Assembly (NCBI RefSeq): GCF_030506365.1
Contig: NZ_CP073092.1
Span: forward strand, 1,612,001 to 1,676,000
DNA: 64,000 nucleotides
Direction: 5' to 3'
From: Corynebacterium tuberculostearicum
GTDB lineage: Bacteria; Actinomycetota; Actinomycetes; Mycobacteriales; Mycobacteriaceae
Shown here: in pieces, positions 53,977 to 61,987 of the stretch
Numbering within the stretch: the stretch's first letter is position 1
Layout of the letters: every line of letters begins with the position of its first letter
Made by a program: the position numbers and the translations under genes
Notes under the pieces: generated by a model
Database searches by the model: none
What the model saw: only the letters and a program-made list of their open reading frames with translations
What the model was told of the DNA's origin: nothing

Positions 53977-54062
53977 AGTGGTCCTTTCACTGACGTTGGT
54001 ACGCCAGTAGTTTACTCATCTTCAATTCCGTGCGGCCACCGGGCTTCACCCCGCTGTATCCC

Positions 54063-54458
54063 CTAGTGCGCTACTGCAGCCTCAACTTGCTGCACGCCAG
54101 AAGCCGGGGGTTGAGGGGCACTATCTCCTTCAGCACCCGCTAGTCCCCCTAGCAATGTGCCCACAAAGACCGCGACACCAAACACTGCGCCCAATGCGTA
54201 GTTACCTGTGTTCGACACACCCACACTGTTTCGGACCCTATTCGATCTGTTCCCAGAGCCTCCGGCCGACGTACGGTTCGAACGATAGGTCGTGCGATCT
54301 TCCACACGTAGAGTTCGAACATACCGAGAGTTTGTAGTACCGCAGGCCGCAGAACCGTAGCCACGCTCCACATCCCACACGGACGCAGAAGGCACCACTA
54401 CAGGTTCGGCAGCGTTGCGAGTTACCAGGTTATTGCGAGAATTGATCAACAGAGACAT
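54063..54458 (-). CDS. divS: SOS-induced cell division suppressor DivS-like protein
   Basis: A 131-residue protein divergent from lexA: a Ser/Asn/Arg-rich basic N-terminal region (residues 1-85), one membrane helix (ALGAVFGVAVFVGTLLGGL, about residues 90-108) and a short Pro/Ala-rich tail. It corresponds by position and layout to DivS of C. glutamicum, which blocks septation during the SOS response, like YneA or SulA. Sequence conservation of this family is low, so the assignment rests chiefly on synteny, topology and the SOS-box-like sites at 54569-54615. The ATG at 54458 is preferred over upstream starts that would cross the promoter region. Confidence 0.75.
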   Translation of the reverse strand: MSLLINSRNNLVTRNAAEPVVVPSASVWDVERGYGSAACGTTNSRYVRTLRVEDRTTYRSNRTSAGGSGNRSNRVRNSVGVSNTGNYALGAVFGVAVFVGTLLGGLAGAEGDSAPQPPASGVQQVEAAVAH

Positions 54459-54568
54459 GAGTTTCCTTTCGACGACTGAACACACCGTAGGTGCCCCGAA
54501 CGACACGCACTGGCAACCAGTCGCCATAATGTTCGATTTAGTTGGTACGTTCGATTTATAACATCACT

Positions 54569-54584
54569 TCGAATACTTGTCCAC
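54569..54584. promoter_or_regulatory. SOS-box-like site 1 between divS and lexA
   Basis: TCGAATACTTGTCCAC fits the corynebacterial LexA site (TCGAA..ANNTGTTCGA) well in the left half and poorly in the right half. Confidence 0.4.
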
Positions 54585-54599
54585 CCCAACGTCCAAATC

Positions 54600-54615
54600 T
54601 CGAACATCTGTACTT
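54600..54615. promoter_or_regulatory. SOS-box-like site 2 upstream of lexA
   Basis: TCGAACATCTGTACTT fits the left half of the LexA site and the TGT core perfectly, with three mismatches in the right half. It lies 88 bases before lexA, suited to autoregulation. Confidence 0.5.
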
Positions 54616-54702
54616 TTCGTGCTACAAATGACGTGAGGCGATTTTCAAAGCCGCCAGCTAACAAACCACTGATAAAGCCACCTAATCCCCTAGGAGCCAG
54701 CA

Positions 54703-55407
54703 ATGGGCCGCAAGCCAAAGAAGACCACCGAGAAGACCGACTACGCTTCCCTGTCTGACCGCCAGCGACGAATTCTCAACGTCATTAGTGACGCCGTCAT
54801 GCTGCGTGGTTACCCACCAAGCATCCGCGAAATTGGTGACGCAGCAGGCCTGCAGTCCACCTCCTCTGTTGCCTACCAGCTAAAGCAATTGGAAGAAAAG
54901 GGCTTCTTGCGCCGTGACCCAAATAAGCCACGAGCCGTAGATGTTCGACACCTAAATACTGACGATGGCGCCAAGAAGCCGGGCCGCAAACCGGCTAAGC
55001 CCGAACAGCAGGTTCCCGCAGAGGCAGGTGCGGTTTCCTACATTCCTGTGGTTGGCCGAATCGCAGCGGGTGCGCCCATTACCGCGGAAGAAAACGTAGA
55101 CACTTACTTTCCGATGCCCGATGAGGTAGTCGGTGGCGGCGACCTTTATATGCTGCAAGTGGTCGGCGACTCGATGCAGGATGCCGGCATTCTTGACGGC
55201 GACTGGGTAATCATTCGCTCCCAGTCCGTTGCAGAGGAGGGCGAGTTCGTTGCCGCCCTGCTCGAAGGATCTGAAGCTACCGTGAAGGAATTCCACCGCG
55301 ATTCCTCCGGTGTGTGGCTGCTTCCCCACAATGATGCCTACGCCCCAATCAATGGCGATGATGCGGAAATCATGGGCAAGGTCGTATCGGTATTCCGTAA
55401 GCTTTAA
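54703..55407 (+). CDS. lexA: SOS response repressor LexA
   Basis: A 234-residue repressor-protease. The winged HTH spans about residues 15-80 ([19 protein letters not shown]), a Lys/Pro-rich linker follows, and the C-terminal peptidase S24 domain has the self-cleavage site Ala122-Gly123 (RIAAGAPI), Ser157 ([10 protein letters not shown]) and Lys195 ([10 protein letters not shown]). RecA filaments trigger cleavage after DNA damage. GGAG precedes the ATG. A hairpin with complementary ACCCCG and CGGGGT arms follows at 55433-55466. Confidence 0.97.
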   Translation: MGRKPKKTTEKTDYASLSDRQRRILNVISDAVMLRGYPPSIREIGDAAGLQSTSSVAYQLKQLEEKGFLRRDPNKPRAVDVRHLNTDDGAKKPGRKPAKPEQQVPAEAGAVSYIPVVGRIAAGAPITAEENVDTYFPMPDEVVGGGDLYMLQVVGDSMQDAGILDGDWVIIRSQSVAEEGEFVAALLEGSEATVKEFHRDSSGVWLLPHNDAYAPINGDDAEIMGKVVSVFRKL

Positions 55408-55766
55408 CCACTCACCTGACGCAGATTCTCTTACCCCGCAAGGGCCGAGCGTGGCCCTCACGGGGTCCATCTATGTACGCCCTTCGTTGACGCGGTCCGT
55501 TTCCTGCCACCCCCATTTTGGCTCTATTTCGGACCCGGACACCAAAAGAGACGAAAATCCCACTTTCCCACTTTTCCTTATAACCAGGCATTTCAGGATG
55601 CCGTATCCCAAACGCAGCTGCGCAAATTTTTGCTTCAGTCCGTTTATTCCCGATTTTTGAGACAATGGACTAAGCAAAACAACATCGCCGGATTTTCACT
55701 TCCGCATAAAGTGGCAACTTTTACCCCCACTACATGACGCGATGTCTCTAGATTCAAGGAGGAATC
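55408..55766 (+). other. Gap between lexA and sugR
   Basis: No coding frame I can support. The first part contains a GC-rich hairpin (55433-55466, stems ACCCCG/CGGGGT and AGGGCC/GGCCCT) that may end the lexA transcript although no T-run follows. The remaining 300 bases are AT-rich with no promoter clear enough to name; AAGGAGG lies before sugR. Confidence 0.45.
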
Positions 55767-56549
55767 ATGTACGCAGAAGAGCGGCGTCGCCAAATTGCTT
55801 CCCTCACCGCCGTTGAAGGCCGCGTCAACGTCACTGAGCTCTCAGAGCGCTTCGAAGTCACGGCCGAGACTATTCGCCGCGACCTTGCGGTGCTTGACCG
55901 TGAGGGCGTTGTTCATCGCGTGCACGGCGGCGCAGTAGCCTCTCAATCTTTCCAGACCGCGGAGCTCACACTGGATACCCGCCAGCGGTCAGCCTCCGGC
56001 GCGAAAGCGGCCATCGCCCGCGCGGCCCTTGACTTCCTCCCCCACGGCGGCGGCAGCATTTTCTTGGATGCAGGCACCACCATTAATGCGTTCGCGGAGC
56101 TCATTGGACAGCAATACCCGCAGGCGCAATTCAATATTGTCTCTAATAGCCTGCCTATTGCTCTTTCGCTAGCGGGCAATGGCGTGCCTGACGTCCAGCT
56201 ACTTGGCGGTACGGTCCGCGCGATTACCCAGGCCGTCGTTGGCGATACCGCACTGCGCACCCTAGCGCTGATGCGTGCCGACGTCGCCTTTATCGGTACC
56301 AATGCCCTAACCCTGGATCATGGCTTGTCGACGGCCGACTCCCAAGAGGCAGCCATTAAATCCGCTTTCGTCACCAATGCCCACAAGGTTGTGGTCATGT
56401 GTGACTCCAGCAAGCTGGGCAATGATTACTTGGTAAGTTTCGCCTCTGCCGCCGATATCGACGTCGTCATCACTGACGCCGCTGCCCCCGATTCCTTCGT
56501 GGAGGCGCTGCGCGAGCGCGAGATTGAGGTCGTGCTCGCCAGCGAATAG
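55767..56549 (+). CDS. sugR: DeoR-family sugar-PTS regulator (SugR)
   Basis: A 260-residue DeoR-type repressor. The HTH (RVNVTELSERFEVTAETIRRDLAVLDREGVV is the relevant segment, residues 19-49) is followed by a phosphosugar-binding DeoR C-terminal domain (IFLDAGTTINAFAELI; GTNALTLDHGLSTADSQEA). In C. glutamicum SugR at the same place represses ptsI, ptsH, ptsF and ptsG until sugar phosphates relieve it. Position next to lexA and the PTS genes supports SugR rather than the related FruR, which has no separate gene here. Confidence 0.86.
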   Translation: MYAEERRRQIASLTAVEGRVNVTELSERFEVTAETIRRDLAVLDREGVVHRVHGGAVASQSFQTAELTLDTRQRSASGAKAAIARAALDFLPHGGGSIFLDAGTTINAFAELIGQQYPQAQFNIVSNSLPIALSLAGNGVPDVQLLGGTVRAITQAVVGDTALRTLALMRADVAFIGTNALTLDHGLSTADSQEAAIKSAFVTNAHKVVVMCDSSKLGNDYLVSFASAADIDVVITDAAAPDSFVEALREREIEVVLASE

Positions 56550-56570
56550 TCCCCCGATCCTTCGCCCCTA

Positions 56571-58259
56571 TCAGGCGAAGGACTCCATGCGCTCGACCAC
56601 TGCGGTACGGGCAGCGTCAGGGCTTTCCGCATCCAGTGCTACCTCTGCCAACTGCTGGCACTGTTCCAAGGTAACTTCTGCCAGCTGCGCGCCGACGCCT
56701 GCTACGGCCGTCGACGCTGCGGATAGCGAATTTACGCCCAACCCGGTAAGCACGCAGGCCAACATCGGGTCGGCTGCCGCCTCACCGCACACGCCTACCG
56801 GAACGTTATTGGCCTGGCCCACGATGCAGGTGTGCTGAATGAGGCGCAGCACAGCCGGCTGCCACGGGTCGGTCAGGTAGGCCAGCTGTGGCGACAGGCG
56901 GTCCGCAGCCATCGTGTACTGAGTCAGGTCATTGGTGCCGATGGACACGAAATCAAGGTGTGGCATGATTTTATCCGCCATAAGCGCTGCGGCCGGAACC
57001 TCGATCATGGCGCCGGCAGTCAGGCCACGCTCACGGCACAGGCCAGCAAACCACTGAGCCTCAGTCGAGGTGGCAACCATAGGAGCCATCACCCAAGTCG
57101 ATGCTTTGTCATCGCGAGCCGCAGCCGCCTGCGCAATCGCATCCAGCTGGCGGGTCAGCAAAGCCTCATTATCGCGTGCAATACGCAGGCCACGAACACC
57201 CAATGCTGGGTTTTCCTCGGAAGTTAGCGTGGCATAAGAGATAGGCTTATCAGATCCGGCATCTAGCGTACGCACGACAACCTTTGATTCAGGAAAGGCA
57301 TTAAAGACCTTGCCGTAAATCTTTGCCTGCTCGTCAACGCTGGGCTCTTCACTGGCCGAGAGGAACGACAGCTCCGTGCGGTACAGGCCGATACCCTCTG
57401 CCTGCGAATCCGAAGCGATGCGGGCGGCGTTGCCATCAGCGACGTTGGCAAGCAGCTGCACGCGGTGGCCGTCCTTGGTTTCAGCCGGGCCGCGCCACTG
57501 GGCAACGCGTGCCGCACGCTCACGGTACTCGGCCACAGCCTTTCTGGAAGCCTCTTCGTCGGCCCCAAGGGTGACGGCGCCCACTGCGCCATCGACAAAT
57601 ACCAGCGTGCCGCTTTCAATATCGCTCAGCGCGGCACCTACAGCAACGATGCACGGAATATCCAACTGACGGGCGATGATGGCCGTATGGCTGGTAGGTC
57701 CACCAAGTTCGGTGACAAGGGCCTTAATGTGCTTGGTATCCAGCGTCGCGGTATCGGCCGGGGCCAAATCGTCCGCGAACAGCACGGCCTCGCCGTCTAC
57801 GAGCGGCAGGCCCGGCTCGTCCTCGCCGCGCAGCTCTGCGATTACGCGGTCGCGCACGTCCTTCAAGTCAGTGGTGCGCTCGGCCATCACGCCGCCGGCG
57901 GCCTCGAACATGGTGACAAACTTATCGGTGGCGCCGACAGTAGCGAACTCCGCATCCTGGCCGGTGCGGATGTTTTTGCGCACGGCTTTGTGCCAGCCAC
58001 GGTCCTTGACCATGCCGGCCGTTGCGGTCAGAACTTCCGCAGCCTGGCCTTCTGCGGCAGCAGCTCGCTGCTCCAAACGGCCAGCGACAGTATCTACGGC
58101 CGCAAGGAAGCGGTCGTATTCAACATCACTCGCTTGCTCTGGGTCGATGCTTCCCTCGGTAGGCAGGGCGGGGCGAGGGCGGACCCACACGGCTTCGGCG
58201 TAGGCGACTCCGGCAACGACACCGGTTCCTTTGATCGTGGACTCAGACGCGTTTTCCAT
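56571..58259 (-). CDS. ptsI: PTS enzyme I
   Basis: A 562-residue phosphoenolpyruvate-protein phosphotransferase, the first component of every sugar PTS. The phospho-histidine region GGPTSHTAIIARQ lies near residue 187, the PEP-binding LYRTELSFLSASEEP near residue 290, and the C-terminal signature DFVSIGTNDLTQYTMAADR near residue 445 with the catalytic Cys in VGVCGEAAADP. It is divergent from fruK and carries a promoter overlapped by a SugR-like site. Confidence 0.95.
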   Translation of the reverse strand: MENASESTIKGTGVVAGVAYAEAVWVRPRPALPTEGSIDPEQASDVEYDRFLAAVDTVAGRLEQRAAAAEGQAAEVLTATAGMVKDRGWHKAVRKNIRTGQDAEFATVGATDKFVTMFEAAGGVMAERTTDLKDVRDRVIAELRGEDEPGLPLVDGEAVLFADDLAPADTATLDTKHIKALVTELGGPTSHTAIIARQLDIPCIVAVGAALSDIESGTLVFVDGAVGAVTLGADEEASRKAVAEYRERAARVAQWRGPAETKDGHRVQLLANVADGNAARIASDSQAEGIGLYRTELSFLSASEEPSVDEQAKIYGKVFNAFPESKVVVRTLDAGSDKPISYATLTSEENPALGVRGLRIARDNEALLTRQLDAIAQAAAARDDKASTWVMAPMVATSTEAQWFAGLCRERGLTAGAMIEVPAAALMADKIMPHLDFVSIGTNDLTQYTMAADRLSPQLAYLTDPWQPAVLRLIQHTCIVGQANNVPVGVCGEAAADPMLACVLTGLGVNSLSAASTAVAGVGAQLAEVTLEQCQQLAEVALDAESPDAARTAVVERMESFA

Positions 58260-58327
58260 GAGCGTACTTCCTTCGAAGATAGCGGTTTATTAACTTCCAG
58301 AACACCACAAATCGGATAGAAAAGCAA

Positions 58328-58333
58328 TGTATA
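58328..58333 (-). promoter_or_regulatory. -10 element of ptsI
   Basis: TATACA on the minus strand, about 69 bases before the ptsI start; the -35 position falls inside the SugR-like site at 58353-58372. Confidence 0.45.
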
Positions 58334-58352
58334 CCACAGAAACTCTGTTGAC

Positions 58353-58372
58353 TTTCGGACACAATCGGACAA
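58353..58372. promoter_or_regulatory. SugR-like operator between ptsI and fruK
   Basis: TTTCGGACACAATCGGACAA contains two direct TCGGACA repeats ten bases apart. The reverse strand reads TGTCCGATTGTGTCCGAAA, the form I recall for corynebacterial SugR operators. It covers the expected -35 of ptsI and could block fruK too. Confidence 0.55.
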
Positions 58373-58456
58373 GAATCAACATTAAGGGCGGGCCATGCCC
58401 GCGAGGTTCTCCCCAACGGCGTTCGGCCCCAATATACAACCTGCGAAAGGGACAAC

Positions 58457-59422
58457 TTGATTCTCACGCTGACCCCCAATCCCAGTATTGACGCCACCCT
58501 TGTGCTCAGCGAGCCATTGACCTCCGGTGATGTCCACCGGGCCAGCGAGGTCACACAGGTTGCTGGCGGCAAGGGGGTAAACGTCACCCATACCGTGCAC
58601 TTGGCCGGCGAGCAATCCTTGGCTCTTTTCCCGGCCCACGACTCCGATTCTTTCCTGAATCTCGTCCACTCGGCTGGGCTGCCTTCCTCTGCAATCCCCA
58701 TGGACGGCGCAGTTCGCGTCAATACCACCATCACAGAGCCTGATGGAACAACCACCAAGGTTAACGGTCCAGGCCCTGCGCTTTCCGACGCCGACTCCCA
58801 AGCCATTACCTCCGAGCTCACCGCCCGCGCCCTTGCCTCCGACTGGGTGGTTCTAGCCGGCTCCCTGCCGCGTGGCGTTAACACCGATTGGTATTGCGAC
58901 CTCATCTCCGCAGTCCGCGCGGCCGCACCACAGGCTCGCATTGCCGTCGATACGTCAGATGCCCCAATGCAGGCCATTGGCGAAAGCCTCAATTCTGCTG
59001 CGCCGGATCTCATTAAGCCGAACGGCCTAGAGCTCGGCCAGCTCACCGGAACCGACGGCCGCGAACTGGAAGACCAGGCCGCACGCGGCGAGTACTCGGG
59101 GGTTGTTCGAGCGGCCCGGGACGTCGTCAAGCAGGGCATCGCAGAAGTACTCGTCACCCTTGGCGGTGCCGGGGCGGTGCTGGTTACCGCGGATGGCGCT
59201 TGGGCTGCAACTCCCCCGCCAGCAACGGTGAAATCCACCGTAGGCGCCGGTGACGCCGCGCTCGCCGGATACCTCCTCGGCCGCACCGCCGGTAAGTCGC
59301 CGGCCGATAGCCTCGCGCAGTCGGTGGCCTACGGAACTGCGGCTGCATCTAAACAAGGCACCCAATTCCCTCGCCCAGAAGAACTCGATATCGCACATAC
59401 CCTTGTAAACTCGCTAGCCTAA
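58457..59422 (+). CDS. fruK: 1-phosphofructokinase
   Basis: A 321-residue PfkB-family kinase converting fructose 1-phosphate from the PTS to fructose 1,6-bisphosphate. N-terminal ILTLTPNPSIDATL and GGKGVNVT, and the PfkB signature STVGAGDAALAGYLLG (near residue 266) with the catalytic Asp, are present. The start is a TTG giving the standard N-terminus. It is 13 bases upstream of fruA and forms one operon with it, and probably ptsH. Confidence 0.94.
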   Translation: MILTLTPNPSIDATLVLSEPLTSGDVHRASEVTQVAGGKGVNVTHTVHLAGEQSLALFPAHDSDSFLNLVHSAGLPSSAIPMDGAVRVNTTITEPDGTTTKVNGPGPALSDADSQAITSELTARALASDWVVLAGSLPRGVNTDWYCDLISAVRAAAPQARIAVDTSDAPMQAIGESLNSAAPDLIKPNGLELGQLTGTDGRELEDQAARGEYSGVVRAARDVVKQGIAEVLVTLGGAGAVLVTADGAWAATPPPATVKSTVGAGDAALAGYLLGRTAGKSPADSLAQSVAYGTAAASKQGTQFPRPEELDIAHTLVNSLA

Positions 59423-59435
59423 GGAGTGCCTAATC

Positions 59436-61595
59436 ATGGCTTCCGACCTCATCACTACCGACCTAGTCGCGCTCGACGCTGACTTCGGCGACAGCGTTGA
59501 CTCCGTCATCACTAACCTGGCCACGCTAGTCCATGACACCGGCCGAGCCACCGACATCGCCGGTTTGGCACAGCCCGCCATCGACCGCGAGGCCAAGGCC
59601 GGTACCGGCGTCCCTGGCGGAGTCGCCATTCCGCACTGCCGCTCCGAGGCCGTGACCGAACCTACCCTCGCATTCGCCCGCCTGAGCCGCGGCGTGGATT
59701 TCTCCGGCCCCGACGGCGACGCTCAGCTCGTCTTCCTCATCGCGGCCCCGGCCGGCGGCGGCAAAGCCCACTTGAAGATTTTGTCCAAGTTGGCCCGCGC
59801 TCTAGTACGCAAGGACTTCCTCGAATCTTTGCGCAACGCGCCCACCAAGGAAGAAATCGTTCGGCTTGTGCTGGACGTAGTCAATGCCGAAAAGCCGAAG
59901 AAGAAGCCAGTCGAAGACCCAGCCGCCCAGGGCGCTGCTGCCGGCACTGCCGCAACTGCTGCCGGCACTGCCGCAACTGCTGCCGGCACTGCCGCCGCCG
60001 GTGCCGGTGCCGTCGGCTCCTCCGCCGCCGCGCCCTCGGCCGCAACCCCTGCCAGCGCAGAGCCTTCGGCCGATGTCACCCGCATCGTGGCCATCACCGC
60101 CTGCCCCACCGGCATCGCCCACACATACATGGCGGCCGACGCCCTCACCCAAACCGCGGCCGAGCGTGACGACGTATCTCTGACCGTTGAGACGCAGGGC
60201 TCGTCTAACAATGAGTCCGTCTCTCAATCCACGATCGACGCGGCCGATGCGGTCATCTTCGCCACGGACGTCGGGGTACGCGACCGCGAACGCTTCGCCG
60301 GCAAGCCGGTAATCGAATCCGGCGTCAAGCGCGCCATCAATGAGCCCGGCACCATGCTCGACGAGGCCGTCGCTGCCGCTCACAACCCGCACGCCCACAA
60401 GGTCTCTGGCACCGCTACCCGCGCCGACGCGGAAGAAGAAGGTCAGTCGCTCGGTTGGGGCAAGCGCATCCAACAGGCAATTATGACCGGCGTGTCCTAT
60501 ATGGTCCCGTTCGTCGCGGCCGGCGGCCTGCTGCTCGCCCTCGGCTTCCTTTTCGGCGGTGCCGATATGGCCAACGGCTGGCAGGCACTATCGACGGACT
60601 TTTCGCTCGGCAACCTCCCCGGCCACGACGTGACCATTGACGGCGAACTCATGCACTTCGAGCGCTCCGGCCTGCTGCTCTACCTTGGCGCAGTTCTCTT
60701 CGCTATAGGCCAAGCAGCAATGGGCTTCATCGTCGCCGCACTGTCGGGCTACATCGCCTTTGCGCTGGCCGGTCGTCCGGGCATTGCTCCGGGCTTCGCT
60801 GGCGGCGCCATCGCCGTTATCTTGGGCGCTGGATTCATCGGCGGCCTGGTTACTGGCCTGCTGGCAGGCTTTATCGCCATGTGGATTGGCAACTGGAAGG
60901 TACCGCGTTGGCTAGGCTCGCTCATGCCGGTTGTTATTATCCCGCTGCTGACCTCTCTAATCGTCGGCCTCGCAATGTACCTGCTGCTGGGTGCACCGTT
61001 GGCAGCCATCATGGAGGGCCTGCAAAATTGGCTATCGTCCATGTCCGGTTCTTCGGCTGTATTGCTGGGCATCATTCTCGGCCTGATGATGTGCTTCGAC
61101 CTGGGCGGCCCAGTCAATAAGGCGGCCTACCTCTTCGCCACGGCCGGACTGTCTACCGGTGACGAATCCTCCATGCAGATCATGGCCGCCGTCATGGCGT
61201 CCGGCATGGTCGCACCAATTGCGCTGTCGCTGGCTACGTTTATCCGCAAGTCGCTGTTTACCCCGGCCGAGCAGGAGAACGGCAAGTCTGCCTGGCTGCT
61301 GGGTCTGTCCTTCGTCTCGGAGGGCGCCATCCCGTTTGCGGCGGCCGATCCGTTCCGCGTCATCCCTTCGATGATGGCCGGCGGCGCGGTGACGGGCGCG
61401 ATTTCGATGGCCCTGTCGGTCGGTTCCCGTGCCCCGCACGGCGGCGTGTTCGTCTTCTTCGCCATCGACCCGTTCTGGGGCTACCTCGTGGCCATCGCGG
61501 CCGGCGTGGTTGTCTCCACTGCGGCGGTGCTGGCGATGAAGCAATTCTGGCCTAACAGGGCCGCCGAAGAAGCCGCCCAGAACGTGGCAGCATAA
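59436..61595 (+). CDS. fruA: Fructose-specific PTS enzyme IIABC
   Basis: A 719-residue three-domain permease. The IIA domain (residues 1-150) has the phospho-His in AIPHCRSEAV; the IIB domain (about residues 210-305) has the phospho-Cys in ACPTGIAHTYMAAD; the IIC membrane domain (residues 340-710) has eight to ten helices and ends with SRAPHGGVFVF. A low-complexity Ala/Thr/Gly linker joins IIA to IIB and contains a 21-base tandem repeat. C. glutamicum calls this gene ptsF. AAGGAG precedes the ATG. Confidence 0.95.
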   Translation: MASDLITTDLVALDADFGDSVDSVITNLATLVHDTGRATDIAGLAQPAIDREAKAGTGVPGGVAIPHCRSEAVTEPTLAFARLSRGVDFSGPDGDAQLVFLIAAPAGGGKAHLKILSKLARALVRKDFLESLRNAPTKEEIVRLVLDVVNAEKPKKKPVEDPAAQGAAAGTAATAAGTAATAAGTAAAGAGAVGSSAAAPSAATPASAEPSADVTRIVAITACPTGIAHTYMAADALTQTAAERDDVSLTVETQGSSNNESVSQSTIDAADAVIFATDVGVRDRERFAGKPVIESGVKRAINEPGTMLDEAVAAAHNPHAHKVSGTATRADAEEEGQSLGWGKRIQQAIMTGVSYMVPFVAAGGLLLALGFLFGGADMANGWQALSTDFSLGNLPGHDVTIDGELMHFERSGLLLYLGAVLFAIGQAAMGFIVAALSGYIAFALAGRPGIAPGFAGGAIAVILGAGFIGGLVTGLLAGFIAMWIGNWKVPRWLGSLMPVVIIPLLTSLIVGLAMYLLLGAPLAAIMEGLQNWLSSMSGSSAVLLGIILGLMMCFDLGGPVNKAAYLFATAGLSTGDESSMQIMAAVMASGMVAPIALSLATFIRKSLFTPAEQENGKSAWLLGLSFVSEGAIPFAAADPFRVIPSMMAGGAVTGAISMALSVGSRAPHGGVFVFFAIDPFWGYLVAIAAGVVVSTAAVLAMKQFWPNRAAEEAAQNVAA
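59937..59996 (+). repeat. 21-base tandem repeat in the fruA linker
   Basis: Two identical 21-base units and an 18-base partial third unit code for a seven-residue repeat (AAGTAAT). Gain or loss of a unit keeps the frame. Confidence 0.85.
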
Positions 61596-61649
61596 ACCAA
61601 ACACTCGTACACTGGATTCTAAAAATCCCCGTAAGAAAGGATATTTTCG

Positions 61650-61919
61650 ATGGCTTCCAAGACTGTAAAGGTTGGCTCCTCTGTAGGCCTGCACGCACGT
61701 CCTGCATCTATTATCGCGGACGCTGCCGGCGAGTTCGATGAGGATATCTTCCTCAACCTGGTCGGCGATGATGATGAGGATGAGACCGATGCGGCCTCTT
61801 CCCTGATGATCATGGCTCTTGGCGCAGAACAGGGCGATGAGGTTACCGTTACCTCCGAAAACGAAGAAGCAGTGGAAAAGATTGCTGCTCTCATCGAGAA
61901 GGACCTGGACGCTTCCTAA
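61650..61919 (+). CDS. ptsH: Phosphocarrier protein HPr
   Basis: An 89-residue HPr. The phosphorylated His15 is in VGLHARPAS and the region equivalent to the regulatory Ser46 site reads ASSLMIMALG. It passes phosphate from enzyme I to all sugar enzymes II. AAAGGA lies before the ATG; 54 bases separate it from fruA, so it may have both operon and own transcription. A terminator follows. Confidence 0.95.
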   Translation: MASKTVKVGSSVGLHARPASIIADAAGEFDEDIFLNLVGDDDEDETDAASSLMIMALGAEQGDEVTVTSENEEAVEKIAALIEKDLDAS

Positions 61920-61940
61920 GTCCTAAAACGGTTCCACTTT

Positions 61941-61971
61941 AGGCTCCCCACCCTTGCGGTAGGGAGCTTTT
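61941..61971 (+). terminator. Terminator of ptsH
   Basis: AGGCTCCC (61941-61948) pairs with GGGAGCTT (61962-61969, one G-U) and runs into TTTT. The repeated word starts at the next base. Confidence 0.7.
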
Positions 61972-61984
61972 CGCTTGCCGACGC
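61972..61984 (-). repeat. Intergenic copy of the GCGTCGGCAAGCG word
   Basis: Exact copy in the minus orientation, directly after the T-run of the ptsH terminator and four bases beyond the stop codon of the convergent HNH gene. Confidence 0.65.
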
Positions 61985-61987
61985 CAC

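Noticed and set aside
55471..55677. A 68-codon minus-strand frame between lexA and sugR
   Set aside because: No ribosome site, no recognisable features, and it crosses the hairpin-proximal AT-rich region with atypical codon use.
10205..56331. GCTTGTCGACG variants at 10205, 22166, 45655 and 56322 as further copies of the repeated word
   Set aside because: They carry a mismatch in the core, and most read as common dipeptides such as Val-Asp-Lys; all are in coding sequence, so chance is enough to explain them.
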